Positions 1 through 5,146 of a stretch of DNA of 9,551 nt are shown here, piece by piece. Origin of the DNA: Lachnospiraceae bacterium UBA6998 (lineage in GTDB: Bacteria > Bacillota > Clostridia > Lachnospirales > Lachnospiraceae); contig DJXS01000124.1 of the NCBI GenBank assembly GCA_002448395.1, forward strand, positions 1-9,551, written 5' to 3'. The notes beneath the pieces were generated by a model. That model had not been told where the DNA came from. It made no database searches and saw only the letters and a list, made by a program, of their open reading frames with translations. Position 1 is the first letter of the stretch. Every line of letters begins with the position of its first letter. The position numbers were made by a program, and so were the translations under genes.

Positions 1-816
1 ACAGACACGCCGAAACAGATCCTGGAGCATGCCAGGGAAATCGGCCTGGATCTTTTTTCCATCACGGATCACGATGCCGTTAAGGCGGAACCGATGATCC
101 GAAAGCTTCGAAAAGAAGGAGACCCCGTCTTTGTGACAGGCGTAGAGTTTTCCTGTAAGGACGAAAACGGAAAGTACCATATTCTGGGATACGGATATGA
201 TCCGGAGGCTCAGGCGGTGCAGAGTCTTGTGGAAAAATCACATTCCTTCCGGCTGGAAAAGGTGCATGCCCGCCTTGCTTTCCTCAGGGATGAATATGGA
301 TTTGTTTTTCCGGAAAAAGAAATCGAGGATCTTTTTGCGCTTGAAAACCCGGGAAAACCCCATCTGGGAAATCTGATGACAAGATATGGATATGCAGAGT
401 CCAAAGATGAAGCGATCAGCGATTATATCAATAAATGTAAGTTTAAGAGCCGTTATCTGACCCCCCGGGAGGCAATCGAAGGAATCCTTGCATGCGGCGG
501 CATCCCGGTCCTGGCGCATCCCCCTTACGGGAACGGCAGTCAGATGATTGTCGGAGAAGAACTGGAAAAGCGCGTGAAGCGCCTGATTGAATATGGTCTG
601 CAGGGCCTGGAGGGCTTCTATTCCCGATATCCTGCAGAACTTCGTGCGGAGATTCTGGCGCTTGCCCAAAAGTATCATACAGAACTCCCTTATATCACGG
701 CCGGCAGCGATTATCACGGCTCCAATAAGAGGGTCCGGCTGGCAGACACCGGATGCCCCGATGCGGCAGAGGGCCCTACAGGCCTTCAGGATTTCCTGAA
801 AGCTGTTCTGCAGTGA
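1..816 (+). CDS. PHP-domain metal-dependent phosphoesterase, 5' end outside window
   Basis: The reading frame is open from base 1, so the first 271 codons visible are a fragment; the N-terminal HxH metal motif lies off the window. Visible PHP-family signatures, numbered from base 1, are ITDHD (residues 21-25), GVE (47-49), HILGY (60-64), KPHLGN with a conserved His near 121, LAHP (172-175), GLEGFY (202-207) and GSDYHG (235-240). This order matches the TrpH/YciV-type PHP proteins, which are known to hydrolyse phosphate esters such as 3',5'-nucleotide bisphosphates or short RNA ends with a trinuclear metal site. The acidic and histidine residues seen are consistent with an active enzyme, probably cytoplasmic. 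The gene ends in TGA with no U-tailed terminator behind it. Substrate cannot be assigned; the family call is secure. Confidence 0.9.
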   Translation, partial: TDTPKQILEHAREIGLDLFSITDHDAVKAEPMIRKLRKEGDPVFVTGVEFSCKDENGKYHILGYGYDPEAQAVQSLVEKSHSFRLEKVHARLAFLRDEYGFVFPEKEIEDLFALENPGKPHLGNLMTRYGYAESKDEAISDYINKCKFKSRYLTPREAIEGILACGGIPVLAHPPYGNGSQMIVGEELEKRVKRLIEYGLQGLEGFYSRYPAELRAEILALAQKYHTELPYITAGSDYHGSNKRVRLADTGCPDAAEGPTGLQDFLKAVLQ

Positions 817-877
817 TTGTATGAGATTGTATGAGTATTTCAGTATTTCGGAGTGCGCAGAGCAGTGATTATATGAG
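815..877 (+). repeat. Short tandem repeat of GATTGTATGA after the PHP gene
   Basis: GATTGTATGA occurs twice head to tail at 815-824 and 825-834, the first copy overlapping the PHP stop codon. A near-copy, GATTATATGAG, follows at 867-877. Each copy carries an ATG. It may be slippage-derived; no function is evident. Confidence 0.5.
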
Positions 878-938
878 CTTTTTTGAATTCCTTGCAGTCC
901 TCATCCTCCAGTACGCGGTGTACCGGAAATCTTCATAA
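873..938 (+). CDS. Possible 21-residue hydrophobic peptide
   Basis: ATG at 873 opens a 21-codon frame ending in TAA at 936-938. The peptide starts MSFFEFLAVLILQYAV and ends in a charged YRKSS tail, so it has one short hydrophobic segment followed by positive charge, a layout common in small membrane peptides and type I toxins. Against it, there is no convincing ribosome binding site before the ATG and the frame is short enough to occur by chance. It lies between the PHP gene and the orphan ORF, near a real holin-like toxin gene. It is listed as a weak candidate only. Confidence 0.2.
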   Translation: MSFFEFLAVLILQYAVYRKSS

Positions 939-972
939 GCGGACAGGGCTGCCTTTGCTGTTGTTTTTGCGG

Positions 973-1341
973 TTATTCCTCCGGAAGGTATTCCTTGGAA
1001 AGGCGGCGTATCTCGGCGCGCATCTGGTCGACGACGCCAATGTCTTGGCTTAGCAATATCGCTTCGGCGTGTTCAATTATAGAGAGAGATTCTTGTCCAT
1101 CCCCTATAGTGGTTCCCTCGTAGACCATAGCCATTTCATGAGGCAGGTTTAAAAGTGTGTTGACAATATCTGTGGGATCATCTTCATTGCCGGATGTGAT
1201 ACCGGAGTAAAGCGCCTTAATAAAAGAAAAAGTATTCTCATCAATATAGGCAGCAAATTCGTCTGAGTCATAGGCATCATAGTGGAGTATAACGTCAGGA
1301 ATATAATTGCTGTAAAGCTCAGCCCAGTCGCCCCAGTTCAT
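973..1341 (-). CDS. Orphan hypothetical protein, possibly a truncated or chimeric remnant
   Basis: I do not recognise the bulk of this protein. It is acidic, has no membrane segment, and reads as real coding sequence. The start is unclear. ATG at 1341 gives 122 residues, TTG at 1371 gives 132, and the frame is closed by TAA further upstream. Neither start has a good ribosome binding site, unlike most genes in the window. The C-terminal 16 residues, VVDQMRAEIRRLSKEY, match the C-terminus of the WYL regulator at 7155-8147 at 10 of 16 positions. The DNA of the two ends (989-1038 and 7162-7211) agrees at 38 of 50 positions by hand alignment, while the rest of the ORF shows no WYL-domain signature. 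The 5' side abuts the toxin 3' region. A remnant of a longer gene cut by arrival of the toxin cassette is a reasonable reading, but an intact small gene is not excluded. Confidence 0.5.
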   Translation of the reverse strand: MNWGDWAELYSNYIPDVILHYDAYDSDEFAAYIDENTFSFIKALYSGITSGNEDDPTDIVNTLLNLPHEMAMVYEGTTIGDGQESLSIIEHAEAILLSQDIGVVDQMRAEIRRLSKEYLPEE

Positions 1342-1390
1342 ACTGGTAGATTTCCAGAGAACTTTGGACAATGTGCGCCAATCACGGTCA

Positions 1391-1432
1391 GCCCAACTTT
1401 ATTGTTTAGTCACAGAGTGACCGCCCAACTTT
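1391..1432. repeat. Direct repeat GCCCAACTTT flanking the toxin 3' hairpins
   Basis: GCCCAACTTT occurs at 1391-1400 and 1423-1432, 32 bp apart. The second copy overlaps the arm of the toxin 3' hairpin; the first is preceded by CGGTCA, which could compete for pairing with the TGACCG of that hairpin. Between them lies a small perfect hairpin, GTCAC-AGA-GTGAC (1409-1421). Alternative pairings in this stretch would suit an RNA-regulated toxin mRNA end, but that is inference. Confidence 0.5.
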
Positions 1433-1451
1433 GTCAGAGCAGGGGCGGTCA
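1418..1451 (-). other. Hairpin spanning the toxin stop codon
   Basis: A perfect 9-bp inverted repeat, TGACCGCCC and GGGCGGTCA, lies at 1418-1426 and 1443-1451 with a 16-nt loop. On the minus strand the first three bases of the stem are the TGA stop of the toxin gene. There is no U-run behind it on the minus strand, so it is not a standard toxin terminator. On the plus strand the following ATTTCTGTGTCTTC is only moderately T-rich. In TxpA/RatA-type loci the antisense antitoxin RNA pairs with the toxin mRNA 3' region, so this hairpin is a plausible pairing site. Confidence 0.6.
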
Positions 1452-1568
1452 TTTCTGTGTCTTCGATTCAGAATCATTTCTTCCTCTATCTTTGCCGATG
1501 GCATATCCGAGGCTGAATGCACCCAGCACTAGGCTGAGGATACCTACCAGTCCTTCAAGTGTCAACAT
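1449..1568 (-). CDS. Putative holin-like (Hol_Tox/TxpA-type) type I toxin, 39 aa
   Basis: A 39-residue peptide begins MLTLEGLVGILSLVLGAFSL, continues GYAIGK and ends in a polar, charged tail, SESKTQK. It has one predicted membrane helix (about residues 5-24) with a short hydrophilic C-terminus, the layout of the small holin-like toxins found in Firmicutes that depolarise or perforate the membrane and are silenced by an antisense RNA. The start is firm: AAAGGAGGG at 1576-1584 stands 7 nt before ATG. The gene has an extended -10 promoter about 235 bp upstream (1801-1809), a long structured leader, and a stop codon buried in a hairpin. No antitoxin protein gene is nearby, which fits a type I system. 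The antisense RNA itself was not identified with certainty. The family assignment rests on size, sequence style and 3' architecture recalled from such loci. Confidence 0.72.
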   Translation of the reverse strand: MLTLEGLVGILSLVLGAFSLGYAIGKDRGRNDSESKTQK

Positions 1569-1653
1569 AGCTAAGCCCTCCTTTCGTAGGATTCCTTTCC
1601 CCGGTTTTCCATTTTTCGTGGTTTCTCACGCAACCTGGCCTTTCCGGATCCGG

Positions 1654-1749
1654 TTATCTGATCGGAGGGTCACAGGTCTTCGTTCCACTACGGTCGGCGC
1701 TGAACGGACGTCCCCCGGACGTCCAGCGCCCCTCCGTAATACCTTTCAT
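1654..1749 (-). CDS. Possible 31-codon leader ORF in the toxin 5' UTR
   Basis: Inside the toxin leader, ATG at 1749 opens 31 codons (MKGITEGRWTSGG..., ending CDPPIR) closed by TAA at 1654-1656. The peptide is basic and polar, with no membrane segment. No ribosome binding site is visible before its ATG, and the strong leader hairpin lies inside it. It could be a translated leader whose passage opens or closes the toxin ribosome binding site, or it could simply be open by chance. Confidence 0.2.
   Translation of the reverse strand: MKGITEGRWTSGGRPFSADRSGTKTCDPPIR
1696..1730 (-). other. Strong GC-rich stem-loop in the toxin mRNA leader
   Basis: GGCGCTG (1696-1702) pairs with CAGCGCC (1724-1730), and GGACGTC (1706-1712) pairs with GACGTCC (which overlaps 1718-1724) around a short C-rich loop; a 3-nt bulge separates the two stems. 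Together they form an interrupted stem of about 14 bp roughly 70 nt into the predicted toxin transcript. Long, structured leaders that hide the ribosome binding site are typical of type I toxin mRNAs, so a role in translational control is likely but unproven. Confidence 0.55.
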
Positions 1750-1800
1750 GATCTTCGTGAGGGCTTATAACCACCTACCGTATATGGCAGCACGTGAGTT

Positions 1801-1809
1801 ATTATAGCA
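1801..1809 (-). promoter_or_regulatory. Extended -10 promoter of the toxin gene
   Basis: On the minus strand TG-C-TATAAT occupies 1809-1801, a perfect -10 box with the extended TG element. The expected -35 position is T-rich but does not resemble TTGACA, which the extended -10 can compensate for. Transcription would start near 1794, giving a leader of about 225 nt before the toxin ATG. Confidence 0.6.
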
Positions 1810-1860
1810 GAAAGCACAGATATAAAAAAGATGAAATATTTCGATAATATGTATCTGGAC

Positions 1861-1894
1861 TTGATAACACTTTGCGGATAATAATTTGATAACA
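1861..1894. repeat. Direct repeat TTGATAACA upstream of the toxin promoter
   Basis: TTGATAACA occurs at 1861-1869 and 1886-1894, 25 bp apart, in AT-rich DNA that contains further GATAA words at 1843, 1877 and 1903. It lies about 55-90 bp upstream of the toxin -10 box. It could bind a regulator; no consensus I know fits it. Confidence 0.35.
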
Positions 1895-2038
1895 TCAGTT
1901 CAGATAACCCATATAAGCAGGATACATGAGAACAAATGGAGTCACGACGTATAACAGATCCTATACAAATTCATATAGAATCACGAATTGATCAGCGAGC
2001 TGGAATAACCGCGAAGCACTCGAGCCTCGCGAAGATCA

Positions 2039-2090
2039 AGAAAGCAGTCCGGCGGGAGCTTGTTCACGCAGGGACTGCTTTCTTTTTCTT
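2039..2090 (+). terminator. Intrinsic terminator with no gene in front of it
   Basis: AGAAAGCAGTCC (2039-2050) pairs perfectly with GGACTGCTTTCT (2072-2083), a 12-bp stem with a 21-nt loop, followed on the plus strand by TTTTTCTT. This is a textbook rho-independent terminator. The preceding 250 bp of plus strand hold no convincing protein gene. A smaller hairpin, CGCGA/TCGCG, lies just upstream (2010-2031). The terminator may end a small RNA or be what is left of a lost gene. Confidence 0.8.
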
Positions 2091-2200
2091 CATGCGGCGA
2101 CAGCCGCGTTGAGATTGCCTCAAAGAGACAATCAAAGCGGCGAGTGAGTGGTGATAAAACAGCGGATAACCTCTGACTCTCGCTGACGACCCGGGCTGTT
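2091..2200 (+). other. Intergenic stretch with several potential stem-loops
   Basis: GCGGC-GACA-GCCGC (2094-2107) is followed by GATTG...CAATC (2113-2133), which has an inner CTC/GAG pairing. A looser pairing joins AGCG..GAGT near 2135-2147 and ACTC-T-CGCT near 2175-2184. No open frame is supported. It lies between a terminator and the promoter of the downstream operon, so it is either unexpressed spacer or a small structured RNA. The evidence is structural only and weak. Confidence 0.25.
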
Positions 2201-2208
2201 GATAATTA

Positions 2209-2250
2209 TTGATTTACTACCTGAAAAATCATAAAATTTAGGTAGTAAAT
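2209..2250 (+). promoter_or_regulatory. Promoter with palindromic operator around the -10 box, oxidoreductase operon
   Basis: TTGATT (2209-2214), a 17-bp spacer and TAAAAT (2232-2237) form a good vegetative promoter, with predicted start near 2244. A perfect 11-bp inverted repeat overlaps it: ATTTACTACCT (2212-2222) in the spacer and AGGTAGTAAAT (2240-2250) just past the -10 box. The arms are 28 bp apart, centre to centre. A dimeric or looping repressor bound here would block the polymerase. The same repeat followed by TTTTTATTT could also terminate read-through from upstream. The leader behind it carries a five-codon frame, MRRFD (2269-2286), with GGAG 6 nt before its ATG. Confidence 0.6.
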
Positions 2251-2336
2251 TTTTATTTGGAGATATTTATGAGAAGATTTGATTAAGATAAACAGGCAAA
2301 AGCAACAATAACGACGGGAGAGCAGGAGGATATGAT

Positions 2337-3374
2337 ATGAAACTTGGTATTATCGGAACAGGCAAGATCGTACACGAAGCTCTTTTTGCCATGGAAGAGA
2401 TCGGTGAGATCGAGCTCACAGCAATATTTGCAAGACCGAAGAGCCGGGAAAAGGGCGAGAAGCTGGCAGAACAGTACGGGATCGGCAAAGTCTATACGGA
2501 CTACGCTGAGCTCCTTGCCGACAGCGGTGTTGACTGCGTGTATATCGGTCTGGTCAACAGCGCGCATTATCCTTACACAAAGCAGGCGCTGCTTGCGGGG
2601 GTAAATGTTATTCTGGAAAAACCGTTTGTCTCCACAGTGGCGGAAGCCAGGGATCTTGCATCGATCGCAGCCAGGAAGGGTGTCTACTGCCTTGAGGCCA
2701 TTACGACTCTGCACAGTAAAGTGTTTGAGAAGATGGCAGAGATTCTGCCTAAGCTCGGGACCCTGAAGATGGGGCAGTGCAATTATTCACAGTATTCCAG
2801 CAGATATAAGAAGTATCTGGCGGGTGAGATTGAGCCTGCTTTTGATCCGAATCTGTCGGGAGGCGCCCTGTATGATATCAATCTCTATAATGTATATCTG
2901 ACAATCGGTCTTCTCGGTGCGCCGAAGGATGCCAGGTATTTCCCGAACCTTGGATTTAACGGGATCGACACATCCGGAACGGCGGTCCTTTGCTATGATG
3001 GAGTGACGGCAGTCTGTACGGGGGCCAAGGATTCGGACAGTCCGTCCTTTGCGATCTTCCAGGGTGAGAACGGCTGGATGCGGCTCATCGGCAAGCCGAA
3101 TGTCATTGAGGGCGTCGATTATGAGTTCGCTGACGACACGAAGCCGCCTGTCCCCAATGCTGCGGGCGGTATGAGCCGCGCGATGGAGAGAGGAAAGTTC
3201 GCGGCTCCGGAGATGAGACACCGCATGACACAGGAGTTCATGGATTTCGCCCGGATCGTCGATACCGGGGACGATACGGCTGCGGCAGCCTGCCTTGAGA
3301 GGTCTGTCGCGGTCATGGAAGCGCTTGAGACGGCGAGAAAAAGCGCGGGGATACGGTTTGCGGTGGATGAGTGA
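2337..3374 (+). CDS. Gfo/Idh/MocA-family NAD(P)-dependent oxidoreductase
   Basis: 345 residues, the usual length for the family. The Rossmann dinucleotide motif GIIGTGKI is at residues 4-11. The family-defining EKP motif, with the catalytic lysine, is at 94-96 (LEKPFVS). The C-terminal alpha/beta substrate domain carries SGGALYDINLYNV (174-186), where Asp180 and Tyr184 take the places of the usual catalytic Asp and His/Tyr. The enzyme should reversibly oxidise a hydroxyl of a sugar, polyol or sugar acid with NAD(P), in the cytoplasm. AGGAGGA (2324-2330) stands 6 nt before ATG. It is the first gene of a cassette with an aldolase and a HAD phosphatase, which points to carbohydrate breakdown. 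The substrate is not readable: myo-inositol, glucose-type sugars and sugar acids are all used within this family. No transporter gene is in view. Confidence 0.93.
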   Translation: MKLGIIGTGKIVHEALFAMEEIGEIELTAIFARPKSREKGEKLAEQYGIGKVYTDYAELLADSGVDCVYIGLVNSAHYPYTKQALLAGVNVILEKPFVSTVAEARDLASIAARKGVYCLEAITTLHSKVFEKMAEILPKLGTLKMGQCNYSQYSSRYKKYLAGEIEPAFDPNLSGGALYDINLYNVYLTIGLLGAPKDARYFPNLGFNGIDTSGTAVLCYDGVTAVCTGAKDSDSPSFAIFQGENGWMRLIGKPNVIEGVDYEFADDTKPPVPNAAGGMSRAMERGKFAAPEMRHRMTQEFMDFARIVDTGDDTAAAACLERSVAVMEALETARKSAGIRFAVDE

Positions 3375-3401
3375 GAATGACCTGGAGAAGGAGAATCAAA
3401 A

Positions 3402-4244
3402 ATGCTTGTTAATCTGAAGGAAATCCTTGCGATTGCGGAAGAAAGAAAATGTGCGGTCGGTGCTTTCAATACGCCCAACCTGGAATGTCTGCTCGCTGTG
3501 ATCGACGCGGCACAGAAGCTGGGTACGCCTGTCATCATCTCCCACGCGGAGCTTCACGAGAGCATTTCTCCACTCGAAAAGATTGGCCCCGTAATGGTAC
3601 AGGCGGCAGAGAAGGCTGACGTGCCGGTCTGCGTTCAGCTTGATCACGGCGAGACTCTCGAATACATCGAGAGGTCGCTGGAGATCGGATTTACCGGCAT
3701 TATGTACGACGGGAGCCTCCTTCCCTATGAAGAGAACCTCGCGAATACAAAGAAGGCAGTGGCAATGGCGGCGAACTTCAATGCCGGCGTTGAGGCGGAG
3801 CTTGGGGCAATGCCCTCCCGCGAGGGAGGCGGGGCGGCATCAGGACCCGTATATACCGATCCCGCGCAGGCAGTGGATTTTTGCCGGGAGACGGGGATCG
3901 ATGCGCTCGCGCCCAGCTTTGGCACAGCTCACGGCATCTACAAAGAAAAACCCATGCTTGACCTGGAGAGAGTGCGCATCATTGCTGAGAAGACGGGACT
4001 CCCCCTTGTCATGCACGGCGGGAGCGGCGTTTCGGAGGAGGATTACCGCAGAGCGATCAGGGCAGGCATCCGCAAGATCAATTATTATACCTATATGTCC
4101 AATGCAGGAAGCCGGGCGGTCCGGGAACTTCTCGCAAAGGAAGATGTGACTTTCTTCCATGATCTCGCATTTGCGGCACAGAAAGCGATGCAGGCGGACG
4201 CGGAGAAGGCGATGACTGTGTTTATGACCATGCCTGTGCACTAA
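3402..4244 (+). CDS. Class II (zinc) ketose-bisphosphate aldolase
   Basis: 280 residues, like GatY/AgaY/IolJ-type class II aldolases. QLDHG gives the catalytic Asp81 and zinc ligand His82; GFTGIMYDGS (96-105), VEAELG (130-135), GTAHGIY (174-180, ligand His177) and MHGGSG (204-209, ligand His205) follow in the family order. These enzymes cleave a ketose bisphosphate or related phosphosugar to dihydroxyacetone phosphate and an aldehyde. The phosphate-binding strand reads KINYYT (225-230), where I recall NIDT in fructose-bisphosphate aldolase and NVAT in tagatose-bisphosphate aldolase. Tyr at 229 therefore suggests a different or wider substrate. The gene starts 27 bp after the oxidoreductase stop with an AAGGAG site, so the two are almost surely co-transcribed. 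Class is certain; the substrate is not. Confidence 0.92.
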   Translation: MLVNLKEILAIAEERKCAVGAFNTPNLECLLAVIDAAQKLGTPVIISHAELHESISPLEKIGPVMVQAAEKADVPVCVQLDHGETLEYIERSLEIGFTGIMYDGSLLPYEENLANTKKAVAMAANFNAGVEAELGAMPSREGGGAASGPVYTDPAQAVDFCRETGIDALAPSFGTAHGIYKEKPMLDLERVRIIAEKTGLPLVMHGGSGVSEEDYRRAIRAGIRKINYYTYMSNAGSRAVRELLAKEDVTFFHDLAFAAQKAMQADAEKAMTVFMTMPVH

Positions 4245-4266
4245 GGTGCTCCGGCATGTTATGAGA

Positions 4267-4353
4267 AGGAGACAGGAAGGGAGCGGAGACGATTCGGGGG
4301 GAGACAAGGGACGGTTCGGGCCCGAACCGTCCTCTGTCTCCCCCCTGTCTCCT
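4267..4353. repeat. Large nested palindrome (REP-like element) between aldolase and HAD genes
   Basis: The core is a 50-bp palindrome centred between 4320 and 4321. Arms 4296-4320 and 4321-4345 agree at 23 of 25 pairs and contain GGAGACA, GACGGTTC and a GGGCCC centre. An outer pair, AGGAGACAGG (4267-4276) and CCTGTCTCCT (4344-4353), is also perfect, so two alternative stems share the right end. There is no U-tract after it, so it is not a normal terminator. Sequences of the type GACGGTTC...GTCTCC recur as palindromic REP-like repeats in other genomes, to my recollection; their presence elsewhere in this genome cannot be seen here. It ends 12 bp before the HAD start codon. Confidence 0.75.
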
Positions 4354-4365
4354 CAGAGGGGAAGG

Positions 4366-5013
4366 ATGGAGACGAAGGCAATTTTGTTTGACCTTGACGG
4401 GGTCATTTTGGATTCGGAGAAAGAATACAGGCGGTTCTGGCTGCAGGCGGCAGAAGAGCTCGGCCGCCCTCTTAAGGAAGACGTCGTGCTGCAGCTGAGG
4501 AGCTGCGACTCTTCGATTGCCCGTAAGATCGTTGATGAAGCCGCAGGAGAAAGAGGTGCCTATGACCGGATCCGGGCACGGCGCAAAATACTGATGAAGG
4601 AGTTCCTGTCAGAGCACACCTACGAACTCAAGCCCGGTGTAAGAGCTTTTCTTGAAAAGTGCAGAGACCTCCCGGTCAGGAAAGTGATCGTGACCTCCTC
4701 GACGCCGGAGGAAAAAATGCCGGAGTTGGAAAGACTGGGGATCGGACAGTATTTTGACGGTTTTGTGTCGGTAAAAGAGGTGAAGCGGGGCAAGCCGTTT
4801 CCGGATGTCTATCTTTTTGCCTGCAGGAAGCTCGGGTTGGAACCCGGAGAGTGCCTGGCAATCGAGGATTCGCCAAACGGGGTCAGGAGCGCATATGACG
4901 CAGGAGTAAAAGTGGTCATGGTGCCGGACCTGACCGGACCGACCGATGAGCTGCGCCGGATGTGCCGGGTGGCTGACAGGATCGAGGAGGTCATGGAATA
5001 TTTAAATAACTGA
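4366..5013 (+). CDS. HAD-superfamily phosphatase, beta-phosphoglucomutase-like
   Basis: 215 residues from the ATG at 4366. FDLDGV (8-13) supplies nucleophile Asp9 and acid/base Asp11. Motif II Thr110 is in IVTSST, motif III Lys143 in RGKPFPDVY, and motif IV Glu167-Asp168 in AIEDSPNGVRSAYDAG. A helical cap lies between motifs I and II. This is the subfamily I layout of beta-phosphoglucomutase-like and sugar-phosphate phosphatase proteins; it would hydrolyse or transfer phosphate on a small phosphosugar. An in-frame ATG at 4246 would add 40 residues encoded by the palindrome and is rejected, because the DLDGV domain begins right after the 4366 ATG and GAGGGGAAGG sits directly before it. That ribosome binding site is close to the start and next to the large palindrome, so translation may be damped. 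It probably shares a transcript with the aldolase, 121 bp upstream. Confidence 0.88.
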   Translation: METKAILFDLDGVILDSEKEYRRFWLQAAEELGRPLKEDVVLQLRSCDSSIARKIVDEAAGERGAYDRIRARRKILMKEFLSEHTYELKPGVRAFLEKCRDLPVRKVIVTSSTPEEKMPELERLGIGQYFDGFVSVKEVKRGKPFPDVYLFACRKLGLEPGECLAIEDSPNGVRSAYDAGVKVVMVPDLTGPTDELRRMCRVADRIEEVMEYLNN

Positions 5014-5046
5014 CACACAAACCGTAATCGGCTGTAATGCGCAAAG

Positions 5047-5103
5047 AAAAAAGGAGTAACAATGCAGGACCCGCGAGGATGTCTTGAATTGTTACTCTTT
5101 TTT
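5047..5103. terminator. Bidirectional terminator between converging operons
   Basis: AAAAAAGGAGTAACAAT (5047-5063) pairs with ATTGTTACTCTTTTTT (5088-5103), a stem of 16 bp with one bulged G and a 24-nt loop. The plus strand reads into a T6 tract and the minus strand likewise. It lies 33 bp after the HAD stop and 43 bp after the stop of the converging MgtC-like gene, so it should serve both. Confidence 0.9.
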
Positions 5104-5146
5104 GCTGCTTCTTTTTGTTACTTCTTTTCTGCGCAGGGAAAAGGTC

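Noticed and set aside
1158..1190. TTGACA on the plus strand as promoter of the antitoxin RNA
   Set aside because: No acceptable -10 box at 16-18 bp, and it lies over 200 bp from the expected antisense region.
1282..1770. 162-codon open frame on the plus strand
   Set aside because: It is antisense to the toxin gene, its leader and the orphan ORF, has no ribosome binding site, and its translation is rich in Arg/Pro/Ser as expected for a shadow frame.
2212..2254. Inverted repeat read purely as a terminator
   Set aside because: A promoter with a 17-bp spacer overlaps it and the downstream gene needs one; operator is the better main reading, with termination of read-through kept as a second role.
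4246..4365. N-terminal extension of the HAD protein from ATG 4246
   Set aside because: The 40 extra residues are encoded by the palindrome and are low-complexity; the HAD fold starts at once after the ATG at 4366, which has its own purine-rich ribosome binding site.
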